Under the pieces are notes generated by a model. It was not told the origin of the DNA, made no database searches, and saw only the letters and a program-made list of their open reading frames with translations. 64,000 nt of DNA from Hafnia psychrotolerans (GTDB lineage: Bacteria > Pseudomonadota > Gammaproteobacteria > Enterobacterales > Enterobacteriaceae), in contig NZ_BMFZ01000003.1 in the NCBI RefSeq assembly GCF_014639435.1, positions 434,001 to 498,000 on the forward strand, given 5' to 3'. Shown piece after piece: positions 50,591 through 59,276 of the stretch. The translations under genes were made by a program, and so were the position numbers. Numbering within the stretch: the first letter of the stretch is position 1; each line of letters opens with the position of its first letter.

Positions 50591-51216
50591 TGCGGGCCGT
50601 CCGTCTGGCTTCCGCCACTTTCTACGCCGCTGTGTTTATGGGTGTGCAGCACAATGCCGTTTGATGTGATACTGCCGCCGCTGTGCTCAACGTTACCGGT
50701 CATCTTGCCGCCCTGCTTCATCTCAAACGTGGCGCAGGACAGCTTGTTAGTGCAGATAACTTCCGGGGTATCAAGGGTGATTGAGGCTGTTGCGGTGCAG
50801 GTAATTTTGAGCGCAGTCGCCGCAATAGAGTCAGATGCCTCAACGATTGCGCTCTTCACGCCACTGGCAATCAATGCACCGGTGGCCGGATCGTAAGAGA
50901 CTTGAGCGCCGTCAGGATGTTTTGTAACGCTGGATGTTTCGCCACTGTCTGGTGGCTTGGCGCCATCACTGTACAAACTACCCCAGATAACTGCGGTTTC
51001 TAAATCGCCACCCGGTGCAAACACAATAACCTGCTCGTTAACTGTCGGTGCCCACCACGTAACCGCCCCACCTGCGCGCGGGGTTGCCCAGCGGATCCAG
51101 TCGGTTTTATTTTCGCCCGTCGCGACTCGCGCAACATATTTTTCATGATCAACTTCTGTCACCGTCCCGATACGGACAAGGTTGCAGATCAAGCGATAGA
51201 GTTCGTTCAGGTTCAT
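50587..51216 (-). CDS. V: baseplate spike protein V
   Basis: 209 aa. N-terminal OB-fold (residues about 15-85, with GAVTWWAPTVNEQVIVFAPG), a beta-helical middle, and a C-terminal tip with HTHKHSG (H-x-H iron-binding type). It pierces the outer membrane during injection. First gene of the V-W-J-I-H unit, behind the operator at 51285-51304. Confidence 0.95.
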   Translation of the reverse strand: MNLNELYRLICNLVRIGTVTEVDHEKYVARVATGENKTDWIRWATPRAGGAVTWWAPTVNEQVIVFAPGGDLETAVIWGSLYSDGAKPPDSGETSSVTKHPDGAQVSYDPATGALIASGVKSAIVEASDSIAATALKITCTATASITLDTPEVICTNKLSCATFEMKQGGKMTGNVEHSGGSITSNGIVLHTHKHSGVESGGSQTDGPQ

Positions 51217-51284
51217 AAGCTGGCTGCGTTATTAAATTTACAGCCAGTTTCACGATCCGCACACGCGCGCGCAATGTGCGGCAA

Positions 51285-51304
51285 TTGTCAGGGGTGGGTA
51301 ACAA
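51285..51304 (-). promoter_or_regulatory. Ogr-type late operator of the V unit
   Basis: TTGT-N12-ACAA centred near 51294, about 78 bp before the V start codon; an Ogr-dependent start 55 bp away would give a leader of about 23 nt. The -10 element is less clear here than at the other two sites. Confidence 0.72.
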
Positions 51305-51354
51305 TTGATGGTGATACCAGAACACACTGCCAGCTAAGACAGAGGCGGGTAAGA

Positions 51355-51388
51355 ATATCGAGCACTGTCATGTTTAACAGTGCTGCAT
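51355..51388. repeat. palindromic repeat between S and V
   Basis: ATATCGAGCACTGTCATG continuing to TTTAACAGTGCTGCATGG, a near-perfect palindrome related to those at 47001-47058 and 62105-62138. A weaker motif-B-like CACACTGCCAG lies at 51323-51333. It sits between the S stop and the V promoter. Confidence 0.7.
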
Positions 51389-51395
51389 GGAAGGT

Positions 51396-52028
51396 TCAGG
51401 GTTGCAGGAAATTGACGATACTATCAGCCAGCCAGTCGAGATCGCTTTCAGTGAATCCCAACAGCTCACGCACAGGATAACGTGCGCGGGCACCCGGTGC
51501 CACAGTATCAACCTCACCATACTGGTGAACATTGGCGATCTCCGCCGTATGGCCGGTATAGCCCACAACGGCGGCACTGGCGGTGCCGTAAGCTTTGAGA
51601 AAGCGCGCAGTACGTAGACGGCGGAACATCTTTTCTTTACGGGTGGTGGTGCGCTTAGTCTGGTTAAGATGGATCTCAATATAGCGCTGAATATCGCGCT
51701 TATAGAACGTGCGCAAAGCCCCTTTCTCAACATCGTAGCCAGTGATTGCACGCTGCTCTCCCCGCCCGGTGGTTCGCCAGTTGCTCAACTCGCGCGTTTC
51801 ATCTTTCCACAGGAATTTAATACCCCCCTGAGTGCGCAGGATCTTACGGCGGCGCGGCGTATAGCTCTCGCCGCTGGGGTTCTTCTGGCTGTTAATGCGC
51901 TGCTGCTGACGCTTACGCAGACCAATAGCCACTTCACGCGTGAGCTTACGGCGCTGACCCGGTGCAATCTGCGCAGCCACGGTAGCCAGATAATCATCAA
52001 GGGCATAAAACAGCGGATCAACGTTCAT
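51396..52028 (-). CDS. S: tail completion protein S
   Basis: 210 aa phage virion morphogenesis family. Basic N-terminal half (RRKLTREVAIGLRKRQQQRI) and C-terminal ANVHQYGE, RYPVRELLGFTESDLDWL. Adjacent to R as in P2. Confidence 0.92.
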   Translation of the reverse strand: MNVDPLFYALDDYLATVAAQIAPGQRRKLTREVAIGLRKRQQQRINSQKNPSGESYTPRRRKILRTQGGIKFLWKDETRELSNWRTTGRGEQRAITGYDVEKGALRTFYKRDIQRYIEIHLNQTKRTTTRKEKMFRRLRTARFLKAYGTASAAVVGYTGHTAEIANVHQYGEVDTVAPGARARYPVRELLGFTESDLDWLADSIVNFLQP

Positions 52029-52496
52029 TTAATCCGTCCACGTCTTGCCGCTTACCTGATCATTAAAGACCAGCGACCAGGCACCCAGCTCAGGCCCCGG
52101 CATAGGATCAGCGCGGTGGAATATGACCGGTTTACCCTCTTCAATCTTGACAACCACCGATTCACTGGCCTGAATTTTAATGAGCACATCCATGGTGGAA
52201 TTGCTCAGGATATCCGCTTCAAAAGTGATGCCGTCGCGGGCGCGGTCAGGGTTGAGTAACAGTTCAGGCTGATACAGGCGCGCCCATGCCAGAATGGGCA
52301 AGCTGAGAGTATCCAGTGGCTCAGGGTAATCCATCGCCAGCACTTCAATGGTGTATTCGTATTCAAACGAGGCAGAACGCTGACCGGTACTGACCATACG
52401 CCCCTTCTGAACGTATACCGCCAGATTGTCAGGGTTATCACGCATCCACGGCACAGCCTGGCTGATGTGTTGGCGCAGCAGGTCAGGTTTTAACAT
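52029..52496 (-). CDS. R: tail completion protein R
   Basis: 155 aa. MLKPDLLRQHISQAVPWMRDNP and YTIEVLAMDYPEPLDTLSLP match the P2 R family, which joins tail to head. The start directly follows S upstream and the lysis genes downstream of O-L-X. Confidence 0.93.
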   Translation of the reverse strand: MLKPDLLRQHISQAVPWMRDNPDNLAVYVQKGRMVSTGQRSASFEYEYTIEVLAMDYPEPLDTLSLPILAWARLYQPELLLNPDRARDGITFEADILSNSTMDVLIKIQASESVVVKIEEGKPVIFHRADPMPGPELGAWSLVFNDQVSGKTWTD

Positions 52497-52498
52497 TG

Positions 52499-53041
52499 CT
52501 ATTTCTCCACTACTTTGGCACTTGTAAGCGCACCATAAGCCGCTTCACAGGTCAGCCCTCGGATCCTTGCCTGATCAGCAATTGCTGCCAGTTCTCCCGC
52601 TCGCTGGTCAGCGCGGCGGAACAGCTCGGCAAGCAGCTCGCTGCCGGTGGTGCCTGTCGTGCTTTCACTGGCAGTTGCGGCACGGTGGGCGCGTTCACTT
52701 GCTGCCAGTCTGGCGGCGAGTTTTGCGGCTTCGTCATGCAGCCCGTCAGAAACAGCGCGGGCATGATCAGCATCAGCAGCGGCCTGAGCAATCTGCCCCT
52801 CGGCCTTTTTCTCAATCGCATCTATTTCACCTTGTCGGCGCTGCTCTTCGGCTCTGGCTTCCGCCTGCCGCTTCGCCAGCGCGGTAGCATCATCGGCATC
52901 ACGCTCTTGCCATTTCAGCGCCCACTCTAAATTCGCCTTACTGTATCCAGCGGTATAGCGCTGATGACTGAACCACCAGACAGCCAGAAAGCAAAACAGT
53001 ACAATCAGCGCTGGTTTCCAGTAAGACAACAACCAGCTCAT
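52499..53041 (-). CDS. Rz-like inner-membrane spanin (DUF2514)
   Basis: 180 aa. One N-terminal membrane anchor (about 8-25, PALIVLFCFLAVWWF) and a long Ala/Glu/Arg-rich periplasmic coiled coil. It bridges to the outer-membrane partner Rz1, which is encoded inside this gene. Overlaps the lysozyme gene by 4 bp. Confidence 0.88.
   Translation of the reverse strand: MSWLLSYWKPALIVLFCFLAVWWFSHQRYTAGYSKANLEWALKWQERDADDATALAKRQAEARAEEQRRQGEIDAIEKKAEGQIAQAAADADHARAVSDGLHDEAAKLAARLAASERAHRAATASESTTGTTGSELLAELFRRADQRAGELAAIADQARIRGLTCEAAYGALTSAKVVEK
52552..52821 (-). CDS. Rz1-like outer-membrane spanin lipoprotein, nested in Rz
   Basis: 89 aa in a different frame entirely within the Rz gene. Basic start MRLRKRPRGR, hydrophobic LLMLIMPALFLTGC with lipobox Cys28, then a proline-rich mature part (NSPPDWQQVNAPTVPQLP). 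The nested Rz/Rz1 layout is classical for lambda and P2 (lysB/lysC). Confidence 0.85.
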   Translation of the reverse strand: MRLRKRPRGRLLRPLLMLIMPALFLTGCMTKPQNSPPDWQQVNAPTVPQLPVKARQAPPAASCLPSCSAALTSERENWQQLLIRQGSEG

Positions 53042-53478
53042 GACAGAAACAGCGACCGTTCAGCGGCACGACGTTTCACCAGGCCGTTGAGAACCTTGCC
53101 GCCTGCTTTGTTCCACTTCGGAAATTCATCGGCAGCACCCATATAATCACCGGCATTCAACTTTTTCAGCAACGTGGAGCCTTCCAACGACTTCAGGCCC
53201 AGGTTGTAGGCAAAATCAACCAAGGCATCAAACTGGTTTTGATTAACGGTAACTTTAACCATCCCTGTGACGCCCTTTTCATACTGCACCACACCGCTGC
53301 GTAACAGACTGTCAGCGGCTTCATGGGTGATAGTCATCCCCTTGCCAATCGGCTTACCGTTAACGGGTTGCGTCCAGCCATAACCAATGGTCCAAACGCC
53401 CACCGAATCCTGATAGGCGGTAAGTTCGCAGCCCTCAAAACTTTTAAGCAGAGTCAGGCCGTTATTCCTCATTTCCAC
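53038..53478 (-). CDS. phage lysozyme (GH24 endolysin)
   Basis: 146 aa T4-type muramidase with catalytic E15-D24-T30 (FEGCELTAYQDSVGVWTIGYG is split by these). No signal or SAR domain, so release depends on the holin. In P2 this slot is gene K, an unrelated name for the same role. Overlaps holin by 17 bp. Confidence 0.93.
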   Translation of the reverse strand: MEMRNNGLTLLKSFEGCELTAYQDSVGVWTIGYGWTQPVNGKPIGKGMTITHEAADSLLRSGVVQYEKGVTGMVKVTVNQNQFDALVDFAYNLGLKSLEGSTLLKKLNAGDYMGAADEFPKWNKAGGKVLNGLVKRRAAERSLFLS

Positions 53479-53797
53479 TTTTCATCCCTCCAATACGGGC
53501 TTCAATAAAGCCGGTCACTTTGTTACGCACCTTGTCAGCCCCCATAAAGCCGATTGACGCCCCAATAAAGGTAACGGCATTCGATGGCAAGCCCAGATAC
53601 TCAAGCGATCCGGAAACCGTCAGCGTAACGATCCCGCAGACCAGGGAGCCGGTGGCGGTTTTCAGCAGTGATTGACCGTCATACAGACTCATAAGCGCCG
53701 ATATACTTAGCGCTGCACCTGCCGCGTAGAGCGTCGGCAGATAAGTAGCAATCCATTTCATTGTTTGTTCCAGCATCCCCGTAGGTATGTCGCTCAT
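53462..53797 (-). CDS. holin, lambda S-type family
   Basis: 111 aa with about three membrane helices (near 18-38, 45-63, 70-88) and a charged C-terminus (KVRNKVTGFIEARIGG). The motif LPSNAVTFIGASIGFMGAD recalls lambda S LSSNLAYITSVFIGYIGTD. Forms lesions that let the lysozyme out. No separate antiholin (P2 lysA) gene is seen. Confidence 0.88.
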   Translation of the reverse strand: MSDIPTGMLEQTMKWIATYLPTLYAAGAALSISALMSLYDGQSLLKTATGSLVCGIVTLTVSGSLEYLGLPSNAVTFIGASIGFMGADKVRNKVTGFIEARIGGMKSGNEE

Positions 53798-53806
53798 GGC
53801 AGCCTC

Positions 53807-54010
53807 TCAATCCCAAAGCTGCACGGTTTCCCGCTGGGTTGGCGGTGGTAATTCCGGGAGATACACGGATTGCCCGGCGCTCAGCAGGGGGCCGCTTTCA
53901 CACAACCCCGGATTAGCCTCATGCACGGCTTCTGTCACTCCCGTCGTTCTGCCGTAATAACGCCAACAGAGTTCATCAACGGTGTCATCCTGCTGCGCCT
54001 GCACGTTCAT
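53807..54010 (-). CDS. X: tail protein X
   Basis: 67 aa with a LysM-like fold: TVDELCWRYYGRTTGVTEAV, AGQSVYLPEL. The ATG at 54008-54010 overlaps the L stop; two earlier codons are unlikely. Same length as P2 X. Confidence 0.93.
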   Translation of the reverse strand: MNVQAQQDDTVDELCWRYYGRTTGVTEAVHEANPGLCESGPLLSAGQSVYLPELPPPTQRETVQLWD

Positions 54011-54498
54011 TAGCACAGCTCCGCAAGGCCGCGATCTTCATTCTGAATATCGCGAACTGACCAGCGCACATCACGCCAGAGCGTATCTATCTGGGTGCTA
54101 AGCGCCTGCGCGTGGTCATCGCCTTTACTGGTGGTATCAATATCGCGGTATCCCTCGATCAGCAGGGCTTTGGTCAGTGACCAGACGGCATTTTTATAGC
54201 GCCAAACCCTCACTGACTCGCCATTCACAGGATCGGCAGGAATTTCCGCCAGAGCCTGATAACCGGCATCGACCTGAACCTGATGCCACAAAAAAAGCTG
54301 ATCGTTAACATGGGCCACGGCCTCAATGGTGCGGGACATAAGCCTGTCGGTAGTAACCTGCCCGTCAAGCCGCATGGCCCGCCGCAGGTCTGCCAGCACA
54401 ATCACCGGCCAGAATGGCAGGCTTTCAACTTTCGCGCCGCCATCGTCAGGCGCGGGATCTGATGGCGGTCTTACCGGTTCGGTGGCGACCAGGCTCAT
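54010..54498 (-). CDS. L: head completion protein L
   Basis: 162 aa from the ATG at 54496-54498 (GGAG 8 nt before). LPFWPVIVLADLRRAMRLDG and NDQLFLWHQ are conserved. Completes filled heads before tail joining. Confidence 0.92.
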   Translation of the reverse strand: MSLVATEPVRPPSDPAPDDGGAKVESLPFWPVIVLADLRRAMRLDGQVTTDRLMSRTIEAVAHVNDQLFLWHQVQVDAGYQALAEIPADPVNGESVRVWRYKNAVWSLTKALLIEGYRDIDTTSKGDDHAQALSTQIDTLWRDVRWSVRDIQNEDRGLAELC

Positions 54499-54597
54499 AC
54501 AGGCATCTCCAAAAGTCAGGCGGTGGACGGAATGACGTAGCGAAGGCAAAGCCCTACAACGTCACTCCATGCCGCCTGGTGCGCGGGGGCACGTTCG

Positions 54598-55443
54598 TTA
54601 TGGCTTCGCGCGGTTACGCGTCGCCTTGTTCTTTACTGCCGGTTTTGCCGGGTTGTTCTTCGGGTTTTTTGCGGCTGCGGCGCGGAGGGTTTTCTCCGGC
54701 GTGGCTTTCACAGCCTCCGATACCACTTCCTGCGGGGCCGGTGGCATCTCGCCCTCACCTTCACCGTCGATGGCCGTGGTCAACTTTTTGATATTGCGAT
54801 CCAGTAATTCGATATCACGCGCCACGCCAATTTTTGCATTGAGCTTGATAGCCTCCTGCAAATGAGTGCGGGCGAGTTGCTGGGATTCCACACCCTGATC
54901 AATGCGCACGGTGTACCCCATGGCTTTAAACAGCTTTGCCCTGACCTGATCGGGCATATCTTCATGAGTAGTGATACCGTTCAGCGCGTTGAGGTTATCC
55001 ATGCTCACCGTTGCCTTTGCCGGGTTCGCTTTGAAGGCGGCAAGGATGGGATCGCAAATCTCTTCAACCAGCACCGTGGCAGTGGTACGGCGGTACTGGT
55101 CTGGCATAGGGATTTTATGGCGTAACACGTATTGGCCTAACCGCAGCGCCTGCGCGATATCACCGGCATCCGCTGCCCAGATCATGACGGTGGTGATCAC
55201 TTCATCCGCCTGGCCTGTATCTGCCTGTAACGTGCCATCAATCCACGGCTGGTAATCTGGCAGGCGTTCGCTTTTTAGCTTCGCTTTACCGGCATTTGAC
55301 TGGATGCGGCTAAGGTCGGCTTTATCCATGCGCAGACGAAAAAGTACTTGCTCGTAAGCAGTCTTTTCGGCTGTTGACGGCCTGCCACTACTGCGACGCT
55401 CGGCCATCACCCGATCAAAGTGCTTTTGTGCTGGTGTTAACAT
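54598..55443 (-). CDS. M: terminase small subunit M
   Basis: 281 aa DNA-cutting subunit of the packaging terminase. MLTPAQKHFDRVMAE, WAADAGDIAQALRLGQYVL. A Lys/Pro/Ala-rich C-terminal tail (about 240-281) extends beyond P2 M. Works with P and acts at cos. Confidence 0.92.
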   Translation of the reverse strand: MLTPAQKHFDRVMAERRSSGRPSTAEKTAYEQVLFRLRMDKADLSRIQSNAGKAKLKSERLPDYQPWIDGTLQADTGQADEVITTVMIWAADAGDIAQALRLGQYVLRHKIPMPDQYRRTTATVLVEEICDPILAAFKANPAKATVSMDNLNALNGITTHEDMPDQVRAKLFKAMGYTVRIDQGVESQQLARTHLQEAIKLNAKIGVARDIELLDRNIKKLTTAIDGEGEGEMPPAPQEVVSEAVKATPEKTLRAAAAKNPKNNPAKPAVKNKATRNRAKP

Positions 55444-55487
55444 TTATGCCCCCTGAACAGGCCAGCTAACTGCTGGCCTGCGGCGTC

Positions 55488-56534
55488 TTATGGTGCTGGT
55501 GCTGGCTCGGCGGCGGTGATGCCCTCGATCAGACATCCGAAGCCGTAATCTTCAATGACATAAGCGTCATTAGAAGAGCTGTACGTTGAGACGCGGTTAT
55601 ATTCCGGCTCCTCAACGATGCGGCGACGGTGCCCACCTTCCTGCCAGTAGATTGAGAGGTTTTCCCAGGAGGTAATAAACATGCTGCCGTCAGGGAAGAA
55701 TGGCGCGATGAATGACGGCAGATTGCCGATCGTTTTACGCGATGCAATCAACTGCCCGGCCAATGCCTCAGAGTTTGGGTTATTGGTGCTTACGGCGTTG
55801 ATGATCGGGAAAGAGCGGCTTACCGTCAGATTACGCCCGGTGATCACCACCAAATCCGGTGAATCTTTGTACCACTCATCCATGAGTGAACTGACTGCAT
55901 CAAACACAATGGAGTCGTAGTTGCCGTAATCACCCTTCGCAATCACCTGGTTGGTATCGTCGCGGCTGGTCACGGTGATATTTTTCATGACGCGCTGAGC
56001 AGCATTAGCCCGGTACTGTTGGAGCCAGCCGGTACCGCAATCCTGCAATAACGGGTTAGCGGCACGGTCTGATTTCTCCGCGTAACTGGTACCGTTGAAA
56101 CCGATCATGATGCGATCAAGTGCAATACGTTTGATGATCTGATTACTCAGGCGCTGCTGAAAGTCTTGGAACTTCGCCCAGGCATCAAGCTGCGTATAAG
56201 GCGTGAAGGTGTCGGCGTTCACCTTATTACAGGTGTATTTATTCGAATCAAGCGCCGCCAAATTAGTCGGCTGACGGCGATCGGTAGTCGAATTGTTGGT
56301 ACTGGAAACCGGGCCGCTGACGCCCAAACCAATTTTTTCGCCCGACTGGTCGTTAACGCCATAAATATTGATTAACTTGAGCATCTCAGAAGACTGTTGG
56401 ATTTTGTCTTCTAGCGTCTGCTCAACGCTCGGATCAATGCTGTACGCTTTAGTAATGTGGGAAGCGCTGATATGGTTGAGTTCAGCCTGTCGCTGAATGT
56501 ACTTATCAAACAAATCACGGGTTGTATTACGCAT
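55488..56534 (-). CDS. N: major capsid protein N
   Basis: 348 aa from MRNTTRDLFDKYIQRQAELN; HK97-fold coat protein, N-terminally processed by the O protease in P2. DRIMIGFNGTSYAEKSD and RRRIVEEPEYNRV are conserved. The longer frame adds 15 residues that do not fit. Confidence 0.95.
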   Translation of the reverse strand: MRNTTRDLFDKYIQRQAELNHISASHITKAYSIDPSVEQTLEDKIQQSSEMLKLINIYGVNDQSGEKIGLGVSGPVSSTNNSTTDRRQPTNLAALDSNKYTCNKVNADTFTPYTQLDAWAKFQDFQQRLSNQIIKRIALDRIMIGFNGTSYAEKSDRAANPLLQDCGTGWLQQYRANAAQRVMKNITVTSRDDTNQVIAKGDYGNYDSIVFDAVSSLMDEWYKDSPDLVVITGRNLTVSRSFPIINAVSTNNPNSEALAGQLIASRKTIGNLPSFIAPFFPDGSMFITSWENLSIYWQEGGHRRRIVEEPEYNRVSTYSSSNDAYVIEDYGFGCLIEGITAAEPAPAP

Positions 56535-56572
56535 TTTATTTTCCTTTACTGAACCTGACGCACTGAGCTTTA

Positions 56573-57412
56573 TCAGCAATCAGCCAGATGTTGAGTTGAT
56601 TGACCATCGCCACCAGTGGCAGGCGGGCGCTGGTTGTATTGCTCTGCGTCCTGGCCTTTCAGTTTTTCTTCCAGCGCTTTGAAATCATTACGCAGGCTTT
56701 GCAGCTCGGTGGCGTCAGCTTTAGCTTTTACCGCCGTTGAAAGCTGTGTTGTGCTGTCCAGCAGCTTGCCCTGACTTTCAGCAATCGCCTCGATAGCTTC
56801 ACGGTTTTCACCGTTCTGCTGGCTGAATTGTTGCTGCGTGCCGCCCAGCAGTGACTTAATGCGGGCAAAGAAGTTTTTGCCCTCATCCTGCGGGGGCTGT
56901 TCGTCTTCAAACTCCATCGTGGATTCAACGGACGCAGTGAAGAAACAGGCAGGATCATGCTTGCGGGATGACAGCGGATTAACGGGATTGTTAGCACAGA
57001 ACTGCATCATTTCGGTGCCCAAACTGGCAGGGCTATCGGTGCAGGCCAGTCCCATCAAATAGGCTTCTCCGGTATCGGCAAAAGACGGATGCACCTCTAT
57101 GCTGTGATAAATTTTCTGGCGGTTCTTTTTCATCGCAACCAGATCATCAGTGGCATCAACCTGCACATATAAGCCCATTTTTCCCTTTAGCGGCTCTTCG
57201 GTGATCTCTTCCGCCTTAACGGAAATAACATCGCCATACGCGCGAAAATCGCTATTTGGTGAGTAGCCCCGCAGGTGTTCAAGATTGACGCGGGCACCGT
57301 ATACGGTGGGGTTAAAACGTTGTGCCATCTGCACAATATGCTGACGCTCGAGCGTCCGGCCATCGCAGGTGGCACCCTCGACAGCAACACGAAATGGTCT
57401 TGACTTTGGCAT
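56573..57412 (-). CDS. O: capsid scaffolding protein and protease O
   Basis: 279 aa. N-terminal serine protease with D17, H46 (VNLEHLRGY) and S104 (IYHSIEV); the spacing fits the P2 triad D19-H48-S107. The C-terminal scaffold is helical and Gln/Lys-rich. Cleaves N, L-type substrates and itself during head maturation. First gene of the leftward O unit. Confidence 0.94.
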   Translation of the reverse strand: MPKSRPFRVAVEGATCDGRTLERQHIVQMAQRFNPTVYGARVNLEHLRGYSPNSDFRAYGDVISVKAEEITEEPLKGKMGLYVQVDATDDLVAMKKNRQKIYHSIEVHPSFADTGEAYLMGLACTDSPASLGTEMMQFCANNPVNPLSSRKHDPACFFTASVESTMEFEDEQPPQDEGKNFFARIKSLLGGTQQQFSQQNGENREAIEAIAESQGKLLDSTTQLSTAVKAKADATELQSLRNDFKALEEKLKGQDAEQYNQRPPATGGDGQSTQHLADC

Positions 57413-57493
57413 GTCGAAATCCCGAATGAGTGAATGATATTAACCAGTGCCCCTATCATTCCCGTCACGGCCGAAAGGCGCAAAGCGTTGCCG

Positions 57494-57513
57494 TTGTTGC
57501 CGCCATCCGACAA
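57494..57513. promoter_or_regulatory. shared Ogr-type operator between O and P
   Basis: TTGT-N12-ACAA. To the left, exactly 33 bp away, lies AATGATAGG (57452-57460 on the minus strand), the -10 candidate for O and nearly identical to that of FI. To the right at the same distance is TACTCT (57547-57552), a -10 candidate for P that would place the start at or next to the P initiation codon. Confidence 0.76.
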
Positions 57514-57558
57514 TGACAACCCAGAGCGACGCGCGCGCGGGCGCGGTACTCTGCGACG

Positions 57559-59274
57559 ATGAAACAGACTTCCCCCGATGAACCACGGATTGCCGCTAAG
57601 GTCATGTACTGGCAGGCATACAGCATCACGCAGATCGCAAAATCGATCGGCGTGAGTTCCAACACGCTGTATTCATGGCGTCGCCGCGATAAGTGGGACG
57701 AGTCCACGGCACTGGAGCGCGTACAAGACCGGATGCAGGTGCGGCTATTACGCCTGACAGAAAAGCCAGACCTGACCCCGCACGACTTCAAAACCATCGA
57801 TCTGTTGACCCGCCAACTGGTGCGGATGGAACGCGAAGAGCACCGCAGCGAAGAGAAAGGGCGCGAGAAGAAACAGAAAAATCATTTTGCGGAGGAGCAG
57901 ATCGGGCAGCTTCGCGCTCTGGTACTGGATTCGCTCTACGAGCATCAAAAACGCTGGTACAAACAGCGCGAGCGTCGCAACCGCTTTATCCTCAAATCTC
58001 GCCAGATTGGTGCCACATGGTACTTTGCCCGCGAGGCGCTGCTAAGGGCGCTGGAAACCGGCAACAACCAGATATTTTTATCAGCCAGCCGCGCCCAGGC
58101 ATTCCAGTTCAAAAAGTTCATCCAGTTACTGGCGGCACAGGTTGGGGTTGAGCTAAAAGGCGGCGACGCCATCACCCTGAGCAACGGCGCAACGTTCTAT
58201 TTTCTCGGTACATCTGCGGCAACAGCGCAGAGCTATACCGGCGATCTGTATCTTGATGAAGCATTCTGGATCGGCAACTTCCTCAACCTGCGCAAAGTCG
58301 CGGCAGGCATGGCAACCCACGAAGGACTGCGCAGAACTTATTTTTCCACGCCATCCAGTGAAGAACACGAAGCCTATCAGTTCTGGACAGGCGATCTGTT
58401 CAATAAGACAAGACCCAGAGCTGAGCGGGTAGAAATAGACATCAGCCACAAGGTGCTGAAAAACGGCAGGCTGGGCGGTGATGGGATCTGGCGGCAGATT
58501 GTCACCATTGAGGACGCCGTAAAATCCGGTTTCAACCTGGTGAAAATCGAAACTATCAAGGCAGAAAACTCCCCTGAGGATTACGACAATCTTTACCGCT
58601 GCCGTTTCGTTACTGTCGGTGAGCGCGCCTTTAACTACAACGCCATGATCGGCTGCTGCGTTGATGGCTTTAATGATGACGTCTGGCCCGACTGGAAACC
58701 CTTTGAAGCCAAACCCATAGGCGATCGAGGCGTCTGGATTGGTTGCGATCCCAACGGTAGCAGTGGTAACGGTGACTCAGCCGGACTGAGTGTGTTAGTT
58801 CCGCCAGCCGTTCCGGGCGCAAAATTTCGCGTAATTGAACGCATTCAGCTTCGCGGAATGGAATTTGAAGAACAAGCAAAAGTCATTAAAGAGCTGACTG
58901 AGCGCTACAACGTTCAACACATTGCGATAGATGGCACCGGCATTGGTGATGCTGTCTGGCAACTGGTGGTGAAGTTCTTCCCTCTGGCCGTTAAATACCA
59001 GTTTTCGGCACCCCTTAAACGCGCCATGGTCATGAAAGCGTTAATGCTTATTCGTGCTGGCCGCCTTGAAATTGACGCGGGAATGTTAGATCTCGTCCAG
59101 TCGTTTATGACCGTGCGTAAAGTGCAGAAAGGCGGCGTAATGACCTATATATCCGACAGAAAACGCGGCAGCAATCATGGAGATCTCGCCTGGGCAACAA
59201 TGATGGGGTTGTATAACGAGCCGATCGGCAGCGAAAGCGGCGGCGAAAATGACAGTTTTGTAGAGGAGTTTTAA
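57559..59274 (+). CDS. P: terminase large subunit ATPase P
   Basis: 571 aa packaging motor. N-terminal HTH-like part (SITQIAKSIGVSSNTLYSWR, about 21-40), Walker A-like LKSRQIGATWYF near 143-154, Walker B YLDEAFW near 231 and the nuclease-fold Asp in AIDGTGIGDAVW near 456. No ribosome site is visible before the ATG, see the late promoter. Confidence 0.95.
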   Translation: MKQTSPDEPRIAAKVMYWQAYSITQIAKSIGVSSNTLYSWRRRDKWDESTALERVQDRMQVRLLRLTEKPDLTPHDFKTIDLLTRQLVRMEREEHRSEEKGREKKQKNHFAEEQIGQLRALVLDSLYEHQKRWYKQRERRNRFILKSRQIGATWYFAREALLRALETGNNQIFLSASRAQAFQFKKFIQLLAAQVGVELKGGDAITLSNGATFYFLGTSAATAQSYTGDLYLDEAFWIGNFLNLRKVAAGMATHEGLRRTYFSTPSSEEHEAYQFWTGDLFNKTRPRAERVEIDISHKVLKNGRLGGDGIWRQIVTIEDAVKSGFNLVKIETIKAENSPEDYDNLYRCRFVTVGERAFNYNAMIGCCVDGFNDDVWPDWKPFEAKPIGDRGVWIGCDPNGSSGNGDSAGLSVLVPPAVPGAKFRVIERIQLRGMEFEEQAKVIKELTERYNVQHIAIDGTGIGDAVWQLVVKFFPLAVKYQFSAPLKRAMVMKALMLIRAGRLEIDAGMLDLVQSFMTVRKVQKGGVMTYISDRKRGSNHGDLAWATMMGLYNEPIGSESGGENDSFVEEF

Positions 59275-59276
59275 AC

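Noticed and set aside
51369..51384. CTGT-N8-ACAG match to a LexA box before phage gene V
   Set aside because: It is the centre of the palindromic repeat family whose other copies do not keep the CTGT/ACAG ends, and late gene V is not expected to be SOS-controlled directly.
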